DNA of 64,000 nucleotides, taken from the NCBI RefSeq assembly GCF_003171715.1, contig NZ_QGHL01000008.1, positions 363,501 to 427,500 on the forward strand, read 5' to 3'. The position numbers and the translations under genes are program-made. The notes below the pieces were generated by a model that did no database searches, was not told the DNA's origin, and saw only the letters and a list, made by a program, of their open reading frames with translations. How positions within the stretch are numbered: the stretch's first letter is position 1; every line of letters starts with the position of its first letter. The DNA is from Novosphingobium meiothermophilum. Its GTDB lineage: Bacteria > Pseudomonadota > Alphaproteobacteria > Sphingomonadales > Sphingomonadaceae. Below, piece by piece: positions 8,378 to 16,882 of this stretch.

Positions 8378-9507
8378 AGCTTCTCCGGCCCGCCTTCCCG
8401 CAGAACATGCGTGCAGCCCAGCGCGCTGGCGCTGTCGGCTTCGTTCAGCGCGGCGCGGGTGCGCCAGCCGATCGAGCGCAGACGGGCCGCCTGATCGCGG
8501 TCATGGCCGAGCGGGAGGAAAACGCAATCCTGCGCAGCCTCGCTGGCAACCAGCAGGTTGATCAGCCCGTCAGGATAGAGCGAGAAGCCGGTTGCCACCT
8601 CGTGGTGCGCGCCGCCTGCGATGCGATAGGTGCCGCCGCGCCCCACCGGGCCGCGCACACCATCGGCGTAGAGCGTGAAGCCGAACCATGTCTGGTATTC
8701 GAAACCGTGCCGTTCGCTGGGATCGAGCGTGAGGCGCGCGGTGCCGTTGAGACTGGCCGCGATTTCGCGCAGGGCTGAAATGCGGCTGGCCAAGGCTCCG
8801 CCATCGGGGGCGATAGCGGCATCGATGGCGGCCAGTTTCTCGATGGCGGTGTCAAACTCGCCCGTGGCGTAGAGCAGGGGCACATAGGCTGCTCCGCCCA
8901 CATCGCGCAGGCCGCCCGCATCCTTGGTGTCCAGTTCGCGGCGCACCGCCTCGATCTGGCCGGGAGCCAGCGGAAACGCCTTTTCGGCGAGTGTATCGAC
9001 CAGATCGGGCAGGGTGAAATCCACGCTCACGCCGCGCGCGCCCGCAGCTTGCAGGGCTTCCACCGCGATCGAGACGATCTCGGTTGCCGCGGCCAGATTG
9101 TCGGCGCCGATCAGTTCCGCGCCGCATTGCAGCTTTTCGCGCGCGGGGTTCAGCCCGTCGCTCTTGATGGTCAGCACCTGTCCGGCATACATCAGCCGCA
9201 AGGGGCGCGGGGCTTCGGCAAGGCGGGTCTGCGCGATGCGACCAATCTGCGGGGTATGGTCCGAACGCAGGCCCATCATCCGTAGAGAAGACGGATCGGT
9301 AAAGCGGAACATGCGGCGGCTCTGGATGCCCGCCATGCGCGCGGCGAGGCTCTTTTCGAACTCGATCATCGGCGGCAGCACGCGGTCATAGCCGTGGCCG
9401 TGCATCACGTCCTGAATGCTGCGCATCACGCGCGTGGTGGTCGCGGCCTCTGCGGGCAGGCGGTCCTCAAGCCCTTCGGGCAGAAGGCTGGAATCGACGT
9501 CGGTCAT
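8374..9507 (-). CDS. hisZ: ATP phosphoribosyltransferase regulatory subunit HisZ
   Basis: HisZ is a catalytically inactive histidyl-tRNA-synthetase paralogue that forms the first enzyme of histidine synthesis with short-form HisG and senses histidine. The 377-residue protein shows class II synthetase-like motifs: PEGLEDRLP at the N-terminus, DRVLPPMIEFEKS, RMFRFTDPSSLRMMGLRSDHTPQIGRIA, and a C-terminal glycine-rich strand, GRGGTYRIAGG. It is last in a minus-strand run serC-serA-hisZ, 104 bases after serA. hisG is not in the window. The ATG at 9507 gives the standard N-terminus. Confidence 0.92.
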   Translation of the reverse strand: MTDVDSSLLPEGLEDRLPAEAATTTRVMRSIQDVMHGHGYDRVLPPMIEFEKSLAARMAGIQSRRMFRFTDPSSLRMMGLRSDHTPQIGRIAQTRLAEAPRPLRLMYAGQVLTIKSDGLNPAREKLQCGAELIGADNLAAATEIVSIAVEALQAAGARGVSVDFTLPDLVDTLAEKAFPLAPGQIEAVRRELDTKDAGGLRDVGGAAYVPLLYATGEFDTAIEKLAAIDAAIAPDGGALASRISALREIAASLNGTARLTLDPSERHGFEYQTWFGFTLYADGVRGPVGRGGTYRIAGGAHHEVATGFSLYPDGLINLLVASEAAQDCVFLPLGHDRDQAARLRSIGWRTRAALNEADSASALGCTHVLREGGPEKL

Positions 9508-9559
9508 GGCCAGCGCGCTTAGCGGTTGGGGCGGCCAAAAGCAAAGGGCACCAGCAAAG

Positions 9560-9589
9560 AGGGGCGGGCGCATTGCTGCACCCGCCCCC
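9560..9589 (-). terminator. Probable terminator after serA
   Basis: On the minus strand GGGGCGGG pairs with CCCGCCCC around an 11-base loop, followed by TCTTTG. It lies between the serA stop (9612) and the hisZ start (9507) and could reduce read-through into hisZ. Confidence 0.5.
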
Positions 9590-9611
9590 GATTGCGCGCA
9601 GGGTTTGCCGG

Positions 9612-11198
9612 TCAGACGAACTTCAGCGCCTTGACCACGCGCACGCCCTGAATCTCGCGGGCCTTGCCCAGCACTTCCTCGCTCACCGGGCTGTCGAGCG
9701 AGAGCAGCAGCACCGCCTCGCCGCCCGCTTCGCGGCGGCCAAGGTGGAAGGTGCCGATGTTGATGCTGTTTTCGCCAAGCAAGGTGCCGATCCGGCCGAT
9801 GAAGCCGGGCGCGTCGGAGTTGACGATATAAAGCATGTCGCCATCGAGATCGGCCTCGATCCCGATGCCGAAGATTTCGACAAGCCGCGGCTGGCCATTG
9901 CCGAACAGCGTGCCGGCAACCGAACGCTCACCCTGGCTGGTGCTGACGGTGACGCGCACCAGCGTGCGATATTCGCCTTCGCGGTCATGGCGCACTTCGC
10001 GCACGTCAAGCCCGCGCTCCTTGGCGAGGAACGGCGCGTTGACCATGTTCACGCTCTGCGAATACTGCTTCATCAGCCCAGCCAGCACGGCGGCGGTGAT
10101 CGGCTTCTGGTTGAGCTGCGCGGCCGCGCCTTCAACCTCGATGGCGATCTTGGTCAGGTTGTCGTGCGCAAGCTGGCCCACCAGCGTGCCCAGCTTTTCG
10201 GCAAGGGCCATGTAGGGCTTGAGCTTGGGCGCTTCCTCGGCCGAAAGCGAGGGCATGTTGAGCGCGTTGGTCACGCCGCCGCTCACCAGATAATCGGCCA
10301 TCTGTTCGGCCACTTGAAGCGCGACGTTGACCTGCGCTTCGGTTGTGCTGGCGCCCAGATGCGGGGTGCAGATGAAGTTGGGCGTGCCGAACAGCGGGGA
10401 TTCCTTGGCCGGTTCGGTTTCGAACACGTCGAGCGCGGCGCCTGCCACGTGGCCGGAATCAAGCGCATCCTTGAGCGCGGCTTCATCGATCAGCCCGCCG
10501 CGCGCGCAGTTGATGATGCGCACGCCCTTCTTGCACTTGGCGATGTTCTCGCGGCTGAGTATGTTGCGAGTCTGGTCGGTCAGCGGCGTGTGGAGAGTGA
10601 TGAAGTCCGCGCGTGCCAGCAGGGTGTCGAGATCGGCCTTTTCCACGCCCATTTCCACCGCGCGTTCGGGCGTCAGGAACGGGTCGAAGGCGATGACCTT
10701 CATTTTGAGGCCCAGCGCGCGGCTGGCCACGATCGAACCGATATTGCCCGCGCCGATGAGGCCGAGCGTCTTGCCCGTCACTTCAACGCCCATGAAGCCG
10801 TTCTTGGGCCACAGTCCCGCCTGTGTCTGGGCGTTGGCTTCGGGAATCTGGCGGGCCAGCGCGAACATCATGGCGATGGCGTGTTCGGCAGTGGTGATCG
10901 AATTGCCGAACGGGGTGTTCATCACCACCACGCCCTTCGACGAGGCATAGGGGATGTCGACGTTGTCCACGCCAATGCCAGCGCGGCCAATGACCTTGAG
11001 GTTGGTTGCGGCATCGAGGATCGCCTTCGTCACCTTGGTCGAGGAACGGATGGCAAGGCCGTCATACTCGCCAATGCGCGCGATAAGCTGTTCGGGGGTT
11101 TCGCCGGTGATCACGTCAACGTCGCAGCCCATCTCGGCGAAGATGCGGGCGGCGTTGGGGTCCATCTTGTCGGAAATGAGAACCTTGGGCTTGGTCAT
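9612..11198 (-). CDS. serA: D-3-phosphoglycerate dehydrogenase
   Basis: First committed step of serine synthesis, oxidising 3-phosphoglycerate with NAD. The protein has 528 residues, the long form: substrate domain, NAD domain (Rossmann motif LGLIGAGNIGS about residue 145, catalytic RGGLIDE and a PHLGAST segment), an intervening domain and a C-terminal ACT domain with DAPGFIGRIGTLLGENSINIGTFHLGR. The ACT domain suggests serine feedback. ATG at 11198 starts MTKPKVLISDKMD, the usual N-terminus. It lies 125 bases after serC in the same direction, so both likely share the serC leader. Confidence 0.96.
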   Translation of the reverse strand: MTKPKVLISDKMDPNAARIFAEMGCDVDVITGETPEQLIARIGEYDGLAIRSSTKVTKAILDAATNLKVIGRAGIGVDNVDIPYASSKGVVVMNTPFGNSITTAEHAIAMMFALARQIPEANAQTQAGLWPKNGFMGVEVTGKTLGLIGAGNIGSIVASRALGLKMKVIAFDPFLTPERAVEMGVEKADLDTLLARADFITLHTPLTDQTRNILSRENIAKCKKGVRIINCARGGLIDEAALKDALDSGHVAGAALDVFETEPAKESPLFGTPNFICTPHLGASTTEAQVNVALQVAEQMADYLVSGGVTNALNMPSLSAEEAPKLKPYMALAEKLGTLVGQLAHDNLTKIAIEVEGAAAQLNQKPITAAVLAGLMKQYSQSVNMVNAPFLAKERGLDVREVRHDREGEYRTLVRVTVSTSQGERSVAGTLFGNGQPRLVEIFGIGIEADLDGDMLYIVNSDAPGFIGRIGTLLGENSINIGTFHLGRREAGGEAVLLLSLDSPVSEEVLGKAREIQGVRVVKALKFV

Positions 11199-11230
11199 GT
11201 TTCGATCCAATCCATCAGAAAATTGACATC

Positions 11231-11308
11231 GTTCCGCTGACTGAGAGTCAGGGTGACGAATGCAAAGCGTAAGGGGCTGGCGCCACCGGAGAACCATGGC
11301 GACGCCAG
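11231..11308 (-). other. Structured serC-serA intergenic sequence
   Basis: Between the serC stop (11323) and serA start (11198) there are two inverted repeats. CTGACT-CTC-AGTCAG lies around 11236-11251. A bulged stem with arms near 11277-11285 and 11297-11308 has 9 paired bases. They could stabilise or partly terminate the serC-serA mRNA. No function is proven. Confidence 0.35.
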
Positions 11309-11322
11309 GCGTGCGAGAAGGA

Positions 11323-12462
11323 TCAGGCTGCGGCGAGTTCCGCCTTGGTCGCTTCGTATGCCCAGTCGAGCCATGGGCCGAGCGCCTCGATGTCTTCGGC
11401 ATTCACGGTCGCCCCGCACCAGATGCGCAGGCCAGCCGGCGCATCGCGGTATCCGGCGATGTCGTAGGCTGCGCCCTGCTTTTCCAGAAGGCCGGCGAAC
11501 TTCTTGATGAAGTCAGCATCCGCGCCTTCGACCGAGAGGCAGACCGAGGTCTTCGAGCGCGTCGCTTCGTCGGCGCACAGGTGCGAGAGCCACGGGCGCT
11601 CTTCGACGATCCTGTTCAGCGCTTCGGCATTGGCATTACTGCGCGCCTGAAGGCCCTTGAGACCGCCCAGACCCTTTGCCCATTCAAGCGCGAAGATCGC
11701 GTCTTCGACTGCAAGCATCGACGGGGTGTTGATCGTCTCGCCCTTGAAAATGCCTTCGGCCAGCTTGCCCTTGGACACGAGGCGAAACACCTTGGGAAGC
11801 GGCCATGCAGGGGTATAGGTTTCAAGCCGTTCGACCGCGCGGGGACCGAGGATCAGCACGCCATGGCCGCCTTCGCCGCCCAGCACCTTCTGCCACGAGA
11901 AGGTGGCGACGTCGATCTTCGCCCAGTCGATGTCATAGGCAAAGACGGCCGAGGTGGCATCGGCAAACGAGAGGCCCTCGCGGTCGGCCGGGATGAAATC
12001 GGCGTTGGGAACGCGCACGCCCGAAGTGGTGCCGTTCCAGGTGAACAGGACGTCGTGGCTCCAGTCGATTGCGCTGAGATCGGGGATCTGGCCGTAATCG
12101 GCGCGCAGGATCGTGGGATCGAGCTTCAATTGCTTGGCCGCATCGGTGACCCAACCTTCACCGAACGATTCCCAGGCCAGCGTGGTCACGGGGCGTGCGC
12201 CCAGCATCGTCCACATTGCCATCTCGAAAGCGCCGGTATCCGACCCCGGAACGATGCCGATGCGATGCGTATCGGGAAGCTGGAGCACCTCGCGCATCAG
12301 GTCGATGCAGTATTGCAGGCGCGTCTTGCCGATCTTGGCGCGGTGCGAGCGGCCCAGCGATTCGGTGGCGAGCTTTTCGGGGGCATATCCGGGCGGCTTG
12401 GCGCAGGGGCCGGACGAGAAGAAGGGGCGCGCAGGCTTGCGAGCCGGAACAGCAACAGTCAT
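11323..12462 (-). CDS. serC: Phosphoserine aminotransferase
   Basis: PLP enzyme converting 3-phosphohydroxypyruvate and glutamate to phosphoserine. The 379-residue protein starts at ATG 12462 behind GGAGAG. The N-terminal FFSSGPCAKPPGY, the phosphate-binding IVPGSDTGAFE and the PLP-lysine segment TFSWQKVLGG (Lys192) are clear. This is the longer alphaproteobacterial SerC subgroup. It is the first gene of a minus-strand operon with serA. A structured leader directly upstream includes its ribosome-binding site. Confidence 0.95.
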   Translation of the reverse strand: MTVAVPARKPARPFFSSGPCAKPPGYAPEKLATESLGRSHRAKIGKTRLQYCIDLMREVLQLPDTHRIGIVPGSDTGAFEMAMWTMLGARPVTTLAWESFGEGWVTDAAKQLKLDPTILRADYGQIPDLSAIDWSHDVLFTWNGTTSGVRVPNADFIPADREGLSFADATSAVFAYDIDWAKIDVATFSWQKVLGGEGGHGVLILGPRAVERLETYTPAWPLPKVFRLVSKGKLAEGIFKGETINTPSMLAVEDAIFALEWAKGLGGLKGLQARSNANAEALNRIVEERPWLSHLCADEATRSKTSVCLSVEGADADFIKKFAGLLEKQGAAYDIAGYRDAPAGLRIWCGATVNAEDIEALGPWLDWAYEATKAELAAA

Positions 12463-12536
12463 GTAGTCTCTCCTTGCAGAGAGCACGCGCGGCGTTGGGA
12501 CCGCGTGGCCCGCTCGCCGCTCTAGTGGCGCGGGCC
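12463..12536 (-). ncRNA. Putative serC leader RNA
   Basis: On the minus strand CTCTCT-GCAA-GGAGAG forms a hairpin whose 3' arm is the serC Shine-Dalgarno sequence, six bases before the ATG. Upstream, GGCCCGC (12507-12513) pairs with GCGGGCC (12530-12536). A conserved leader of this type, whose last stem overlaps the ribosome-binding site, is known upstream of alphaproteobacterial serC-serA operons (serC motif). The match here is by position and architecture; no covariance model was run. Confidence 0.6.
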
Positions 12537-12559
12537 GATATGTCAAACGAAGTTTGCGG

Positions 12560-13168
12560 CTACTGGCCCAAAGTCTCGGCCAGCATGGCGGCCGTGCGCG
12601 GTCCGGACCAGTCATGCGCGCCGATCATCCGCCAGACTTCCTTGCCCTCGCGGTCGTAGAGAATGGTCGTGGGCAGCATTCCGGTCTGGTAGAAGAAGCC
12701 GAGGTTGTTTTCCCCGTCGAGCCACGGTTCAAGCCGCGCAAACTTGCGCTGGGCAAAAAGCTGGCCGACCTTGGCCGCGCCGTCGATATCCTGCGAGACC
12801 GTGAGCACGCGCAGCTTTCCGGCGTGCTGGGCGGCCAGCTTGTCGAGCATCGGCATTTCCAGCACGCAGGGGCCGCACCACGTGGCCCACAGATTGATGA
12901 GAACCGGCGTGCCTTTGAGGTCCGAAAGCCTGAGCGTCTTGCCCGAAGGGTCGGTCACGGTGAAATCGGGCATGGCCTTGCCGCGGCTGGCAATGTCCAG
13001 CGTGCCGTTGAGTTCGCCCTTCGCATCAGACTGTGCCGCAGATTCAGCAGATGCTGCGCTCGTCTGCGGTTGCGAGTCGGGCGCGGCTTGCCTATCGCAC
13101 CCCGCGACGGCGAGCGCCGGGATCAGCATAACCAACACGAGCGACATTGAGGGCGGGCGGACGGACAT
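12560..13168 (-). CDS. tlpA: TlpA-family thiol:disulfide lipoprotein
   Basis: Periplasm-facing thioredoxin-like protein of 202 residues. It has a lipobox (VAGC near residue 24), an acidic Ser/Ala linker, then a TlpA/ResA fold with [18 protein letters not shown] and the redox centre WCGPC. The cis-Pro segment is GMLPTTIL. Such proteins reduce cytochrome c cysteines or Cu sites in cytochrome oxidase maturation. Start: ATG 13168 (MSVRPPS) supplies the positive charge of a signal peptide; ATG 13147 is possible. The 13168 start overlaps the divergent argH start by two bases, so each gene's promoter must lie in its neighbour. tlpA beside argH is conserved in alphaproteobacteria. Confidence 0.85.
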   Translation of the reverse strand: MSVRPPSMSLVLVMLIPALAVAGCDRQAAPDSQPQTSAASAESAAQSDAKGELNGTLDIASRGKAMPDFTVTDPSGKTLRLSDLKGTPVLINLWATWCGPCVLEMPMLDKLAAQHAGKLRVLTVSQDIDGAAKVGQLFAQRKFARLEPWLDGENNLGFFYQTGMLPTTILYDREGKEVWRMIGAHDWSGPRTAAMLAETLGQ

Positions 13169-14576
13169 GAGCGGCAATTCAGGCTCCAACCAGATGTGGG
13201 GCGGGCGCTTCGCAGGCGGTCCCTCGGCAATCATGCGCGAGATTAACGCCTCGATTCCCTTCGACAAGGCGCTGTGGCGACAAGACATCGCCGCGTCAAA
13301 GGCCCATGTGGACATGCTGGGCGCGCAGGGCATTGTCTCGGCCGAGGATGCCGCACTCATCTCCGATGGTCTCGACAAGGTGGCCGCCGAATACGAAGCG
13401 GAGGGGGTCCCCGAAAACTGGGACCTTGAAGACATCCACATGACCACCGAAAGCCGCCTTGCCGAACTGATCGGCCCGGCGGCTGGCCGCCTGCATACCG
13501 CGCGCAGCCGCAACGATCAGGTGGCGACCGACTTTCGCCTGTGGGTGCGCGATGCGATCGATCAGGCAGAGCTTGGTCTCAGGCAGCTGCAGGTGGCGCT
13601 GGTGGCGCGCGCGGGCGAACATGCAGACAGCATCATGCCCGGCTTCACCCATTTGCAGACCGCGCAGCCGGTCACGCTTGGCCATCACCTGATGGCCTAT
13701 TACGAGATGATTGCGCGCGATCGTTCGCGCTTTGCCGATGCGCGCCGCCGCATGAACCGCAGCCCGCTTGGCTCGGCAGCGCTTGCCGGAACGGGTTTTC
13801 CCATCGACCGCTTCCGCACGGCGGCGGCGCTGGGCTTTGACGGCCCGACCGACAACAGCCTCGATTCGGTATCCGATCGCGATTTCGCGCTCGATTACCT
13901 GATGGCTGCCGCGCAATGCTCGCTGCACCTCTCGCGCCTTGCAGAGGAGTTCATCATCTGGGCCAGCCAGCCCTTCGGTTTCGTTACCCTGCCCGACAGC
14001 CTTTCAACCGGCAGTTCGATCATGCCGCAGAAGAAGAACCCCGATGCGGCCGAACTGGTGCGCGGGCATTCGGGGCGGATCGTGGGCTGCCTCACCGCGC
14101 TGATGATCACGATGAAGGGCCTGCCGCTGGCCTATTCGAAGGACATGCAGGACGACAAACCGCCGGTCTTCGAGGCGGCCTCGCTGCTGGCGCTGTCGAT
14201 CGCGGCGATGACCGGGATGGTGGCCGAAGCCAAGTTCCGCACCGAACGGATGCGCGCAGCGGCCGAACTTGGCTATGCCACCGCCACCGATCTGGCTGAC
14301 TGGCTGGTGCGGCAAGCGAACATCCCGTTCCGCGAAGCGCACCACATCACCGGCAGCGCGGTGAAGCTGGCCGAATCGCGCGGGGTTGCGCTCGACCAGC
14401 TTTCGCTGGACGACCTGCAAGCCATCGATCCGCGCATCGACGAACGCGTCTATGCCGCGCTTTCGGTCGAGGCGAGCGTGGCGGCGCGTTGCAGCCATGG
14501 CGGAACCGCGCCTGAAGAGGTAAGGAAGCGCGTGGCCGAAGCGCAGAGAGCGCTGGGGCTGGAGGAAACGGCTTGA
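13167..14576 (+). CDS. argH: Argininosuccinate lyase
   Basis: Last step of arginine synthesis, splitting argininosuccinate into arginine and fumarate. The protein has 469 residues, normal for the family, with [11 protein letters not shown] near the N-terminus, [16 protein letters not shown]-equivalent [14 protein letters not shown], and the fumarase-superfamily signature [12 protein letters not shown] around residue 285. The start could be ATG 13167 or the ATG of MWGGRF at 13194. It is followed without a gap by the lipoprotein gene (TTGA overlap) and lysA, forming an operon. Confidence 0.96.
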   Translation: MSGNSGSNQMWGGRFAGGPSAIMREINASIPFDKALWRQDIAASKAHVDMLGAQGIVSAEDAALISDGLDKVAAEYEAEGVPENWDLEDIHMTTESRLAELIGPAAGRLHTARSRNDQVATDFRLWVRDAIDQAELGLRQLQVALVARAGEHADSIMPGFTHLQTAQPVTLGHHLMAYYEMIARDRSRFADARRRMNRSPLGSAALAGTGFPIDRFRTAAALGFDGPTDNSLDSVSDRDFALDYLMAAAQCSLHLSRLAEEFIIWASQPFGFVTLPDSLSTGSSIMPQKKNPDAAELVRGHSGRIVGCLTALMITMKGLPLAYSKDMQDDKPPVFEAASLLALSIAAMTGMVAEAKFRTERMRAAAELGYATATDLADWLVRQANIPFREAHHITGSAVKLAESRGVALDQLSLDDLQAIDPRIDERVYAALSVEASVAARCSHGGTAPEEVRKRVAEAQRALGLEETA

Positions 14577-14824
14577 AGCTCTTGCGCACCTTTCTGCCCG
14601 GCATCGTGGGCGCCCTTGCGCTGGCGGGGTGCGGCAACCGGGCCGAACTGAAGCTGGCGCCCGATCAGACGCCGCCGCCCATCCCTTATGGCCGCGAGGT
14701 TCAGCCCGGTGCGGACGATCTGCTCAAACCTCCCGCGCAGGCAGCCCCTGCGCGCAATGTCGAGCCGCGTCGCCGCTCGCAGGATCGTGAGGACGATCCT
14801 TTTGATCTGCCACCAGAAGGCTGA
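14573..14824 (+). CDS. Small lipoprotein between argH and lysA (LptM-like)
   Basis: An 83-residue lipoprotein starting with TTG at 14573, which overlaps the argH stop. The signal sequence [14 protein letters not shown] carries a lipobox (LAGC, Cys20), followed by [11 protein letters not shown] and a Pro-rich, then charged, disordered tail. Small lipoproteins with a GCG...L.P start beside lysA or dapF belong to the LptM/YifL group, which in E. coli assists LptD maturation. Position between argH and lysA fits this. Overall sequence similarity is limited to the first 15 mature residues, so the function is inferred. Confidence 0.75.
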   Translation: MKLLRTFLPGIVGALALAGCGNRAELKLAPDQTPPPIPYGREVQPGADDLLKPPAQAAPARNVEPRRRSQDREDDPFDLPPEG

Positions 14825-14833
14825 GAGTTTCCG

Positions 14834-16093
14834 ATGGACCATTTTGAACTGAAGGGCGGCGTGCTCCACGCCGAGGACGTGCCCCTGCCGCTGATCGCGG
14901 CCGAGGTCGGCACCCCCGTCTATGTCTATTCCCGCGCCACGCTGACACGCCATGCCCGCGTGTTCCGCGATGCGCTTTCGATCCTGCCAGCGGTGAAGAT
15001 CGCCTTTGCGGTCAAGTCCAATCCCAACCTTGCCGTGCTGAAAGTGCTGGCGGCCGAGGGCTACGGGGCCGATGTGGTTTCGGGCGGCGAAATGGAGCGC
15101 GCCCTTGCCGCGGGCATGGACCCGCAGGGCATCGTGTTTTCGGGCGTGGGCAAGACCGAGACCGAAATGCGCCGCGGGATCGAGGCCGGCATCGGCCAGT
15201 TCAACCTCGAAAGCGAGGAAGAAGGGCTGGAACTGGCCGCGATTGCCGCCTCGATGGGCACGGTGGCGTCGGCCGCCTTGCGAGTGAACCCTGATGTCGA
15301 TGCCGGAACCCACGGCAAGATTTCCACCGGGAAGGCCGAAAACAAGTTCGGCGTTCCGTTTGACCGGGCGGCGGCAATCTATGCCCGCCTTGCCGAAACG
15401 CCGGGTCTGCACATGCGCGGTCTTGCGCTGCACATCGGCAGCCAGCTTGCCCGGCTCGATCCGCTTGAAGCCGCCTTCACCAAGGTTGGCAGTCTGATGA
15501 AGGCGATCCGCGCGGGCGGCCACGCGGTGACGCACATGGATCTGGGCGGCGGCGTGGGTGTGCCCTACAAGGCCGGCGAAATCTTTCCGCAGCCGGCCGA
15601 ATACGCCGCGATGGTGGCCAAGGTCACGGCGGACTGGGGCGTTACGCTGATGTTCGAGCCGGGGCGAGTCATCACCGGCAACACCGGCGTCCTGCTGACG
15701 CGGGTGATCCGTGTAAAGGAAGGCGCGGCGCATCCCTGGGTTGTGGTCGATGCCGCGATGAACGATCTGGCGCGGCCTGCACTCTACGATGCATGGCATG
15801 ATTTCGCGGCGGTTCAGCCCAGTGGCGAGACGTTCGTTGCCAACATCGTCGGCCCGATCTGCGAAAGTTCCGACACTTTCGCCATGGCCCGCACCATCGA
15901 CAAGGTGGAGCGCGGCGATCTGGCGGTGTTCCGCACCGCCGGGGCCTATGGCGCGACAATGGCCAACACCTACAATTCGCGCCCCCTGGTGCCCGAAGTC
16001 ATGGTGGATGGCGAAAAGTGGGCCATCGTGGCCGACCGCATCGATCCGGCCACGATCCTTGCCGCAGAGCGCGTGCCGGAGTTCCTCAGGTAG
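14834..16093 (+). CDS. lysA: Diaminopimelate decarboxylase
   Basis: PLP enzyme making lysine from meso-diaminopimelate. The 419-residue protein has the fold III alanine-racemase-like barrel with PLP Lys61 in FAVKSNPN, the phosphate-binding DLGGGVG, FEPGR, and the C-terminal GPICESSDTF and GAYGATMANTYNSRP signatures. The HIGSQL motif is also present. ATG at 14834 lies 9 bases after the lipoprotein gene, so it is part of the argH operon. Confidence 0.97.
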   Translation: MDHFELKGGVLHAEDVPLPLIAAEVGTPVYVYSRATLTRHARVFRDALSILPAVKIAFAVKSNPNLAVLKVLAAEGYGADVVSGGEMERALAAGMDPQGIVFSGVGKTETEMRRGIEAGIGQFNLESEEEGLELAAIAASMGTVASAALRVNPDVDAGTHGKISTGKAENKFGVPFDRAAAIYARLAETPGLHMRGLALHIGSQLARLDPLEAAFTKVGSLMKAIRAGGHAVTHMDLGGGVGVPYKAGEIFPQPAEYAAMVAKVTADWGVTLMFEPGRVITGNTGVLLTRVIRVKEGAAHPWVVVDAAMNDLARPALYDAWHDFAAVQPSGETFVANIVGPICESSDTFAMARTIDKVERGDLAVFRTAGAYGATMANTYNSRPLVPEVMVDGEKWAIVADRIDPATILAAERVPEFLR

Positions 16094-16108
16094 GCCGAGC
16101 TTGCAGGG

Positions 16109-16882
16109 ATGAAGGCGCTCCCCCTCTTTCACCGCATCGCGGGCCAGCCGGTGATCCTGCTGGGCGAGGGGGATGCGGCTGCCGCCAAGCAGCGCCTGAT
16201 CGAGCGTGCGGGCGGGGTGATCTACCGCGATATCAACGCCGGGATCGACGATGGCGCGCGAATTGCGTTCATTGCGCACGACAATCCCGCCATGGCCGAA
16301 GGCGATGCGATCCGGCTGCGCTGTGCTGGCTTGCTGGTCAACGTGGTAGACCGGCCCGAACTGTGCGATTTCACAACCCCTTCGATCCTTGATCGTGATC
16401 CGGTTCTGATTGCGGTGGGCACGGGCGGTGCTTCGGCCGGGCTGGCCAAGATCCTGCGTCTGCGCCTTGAACGCCTGCTTCCGCAGGGACTGGGCTCGCT
16501 GGCCCGCGCTCTGGAAGACGCGCGCGAGGGGATGCGGGCGCGCTGGGCCTCGGTGGCTGATCGCAGGCGGGCGCTCGATGCCGCGCTTGACGAGGGCGGC
16601 GCGCTCGACCTCATGCGCGCCGGGAGCGAGGCGAAGGTGGGCGATTGGCTGGCTTCCGGCGCCGAAGGACGGTCAGGGCGTTTCGAGATCGTGCTGACCT
16701 CGAACGACCCTGAAGACCTGACCTTGCGCGCCGCGCGTCTGCTGGGACAGGCGGATGTGGTGGTGCACGAGGCTGGCGTGGCGCCGGAAATCCTTGCGCG
16801 GGCGCGGGCGGATGCGGTGCGGGTCCCTGCCGGAGGGGTTGAGCCTCAGGGCGCAATCGTGGTGGTGCTTAAACGCGCCTAA
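16109..16882 (+). CDS. Siroheme-synthase N-terminal domain protein with vestigial SUMT segment
   Basis: A 257-residue protein. Residues 1-150 match precorrin-2 dehydrogenase/sirohydrochlorin ferrochelatase (CysG N-domain, Met8): FHRIAGQPVILLGEGDAAAAKQRL for NAD binding and VNVVDRPELCDFTTPSIL, which includes the catalytic Asp. Residues about 185-257 (LTSNDPEDLTLRAARLLGQ, then VVVHEAGVAPEILA) resemble only the first part of a uroporphyrinogen methyltransferase domain, without the rest of that fold. It may make siroheme with a separate CobA-type enzyme. It follows lysA by 15 bases; its stop overlaps the convergent SDR gene. Confidence 0.78.
   Translation: MKALPLFHRIAGQPVILLGEGDAAAAKQRLIERAGGVIYRDINAGIDDGARIAFIAHDNPAMAEGDAIRLRCAGLLVNVVDRPELCDFTTPSILDRDPVLIAVGTGGASAGLAKILRLRLERLLPQGLGSLARALEDAREGMRARWASVADRRRALDAALDEGGALDLMRAGSEAKVGDWLASGAEGRSGRFEIVLTSNDPEDLTLRAARLLGQADVVVHEAGVAPEILARARADAVRVPAGGVEPQGAIVVVLKRA

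Noticed and set aside
9573..11240. A 555-codon plus-strand frame opposite serA
   Set aside because: The minus-strand frame is an unambiguous SerA; the plus frame is a codon-bias shadow.
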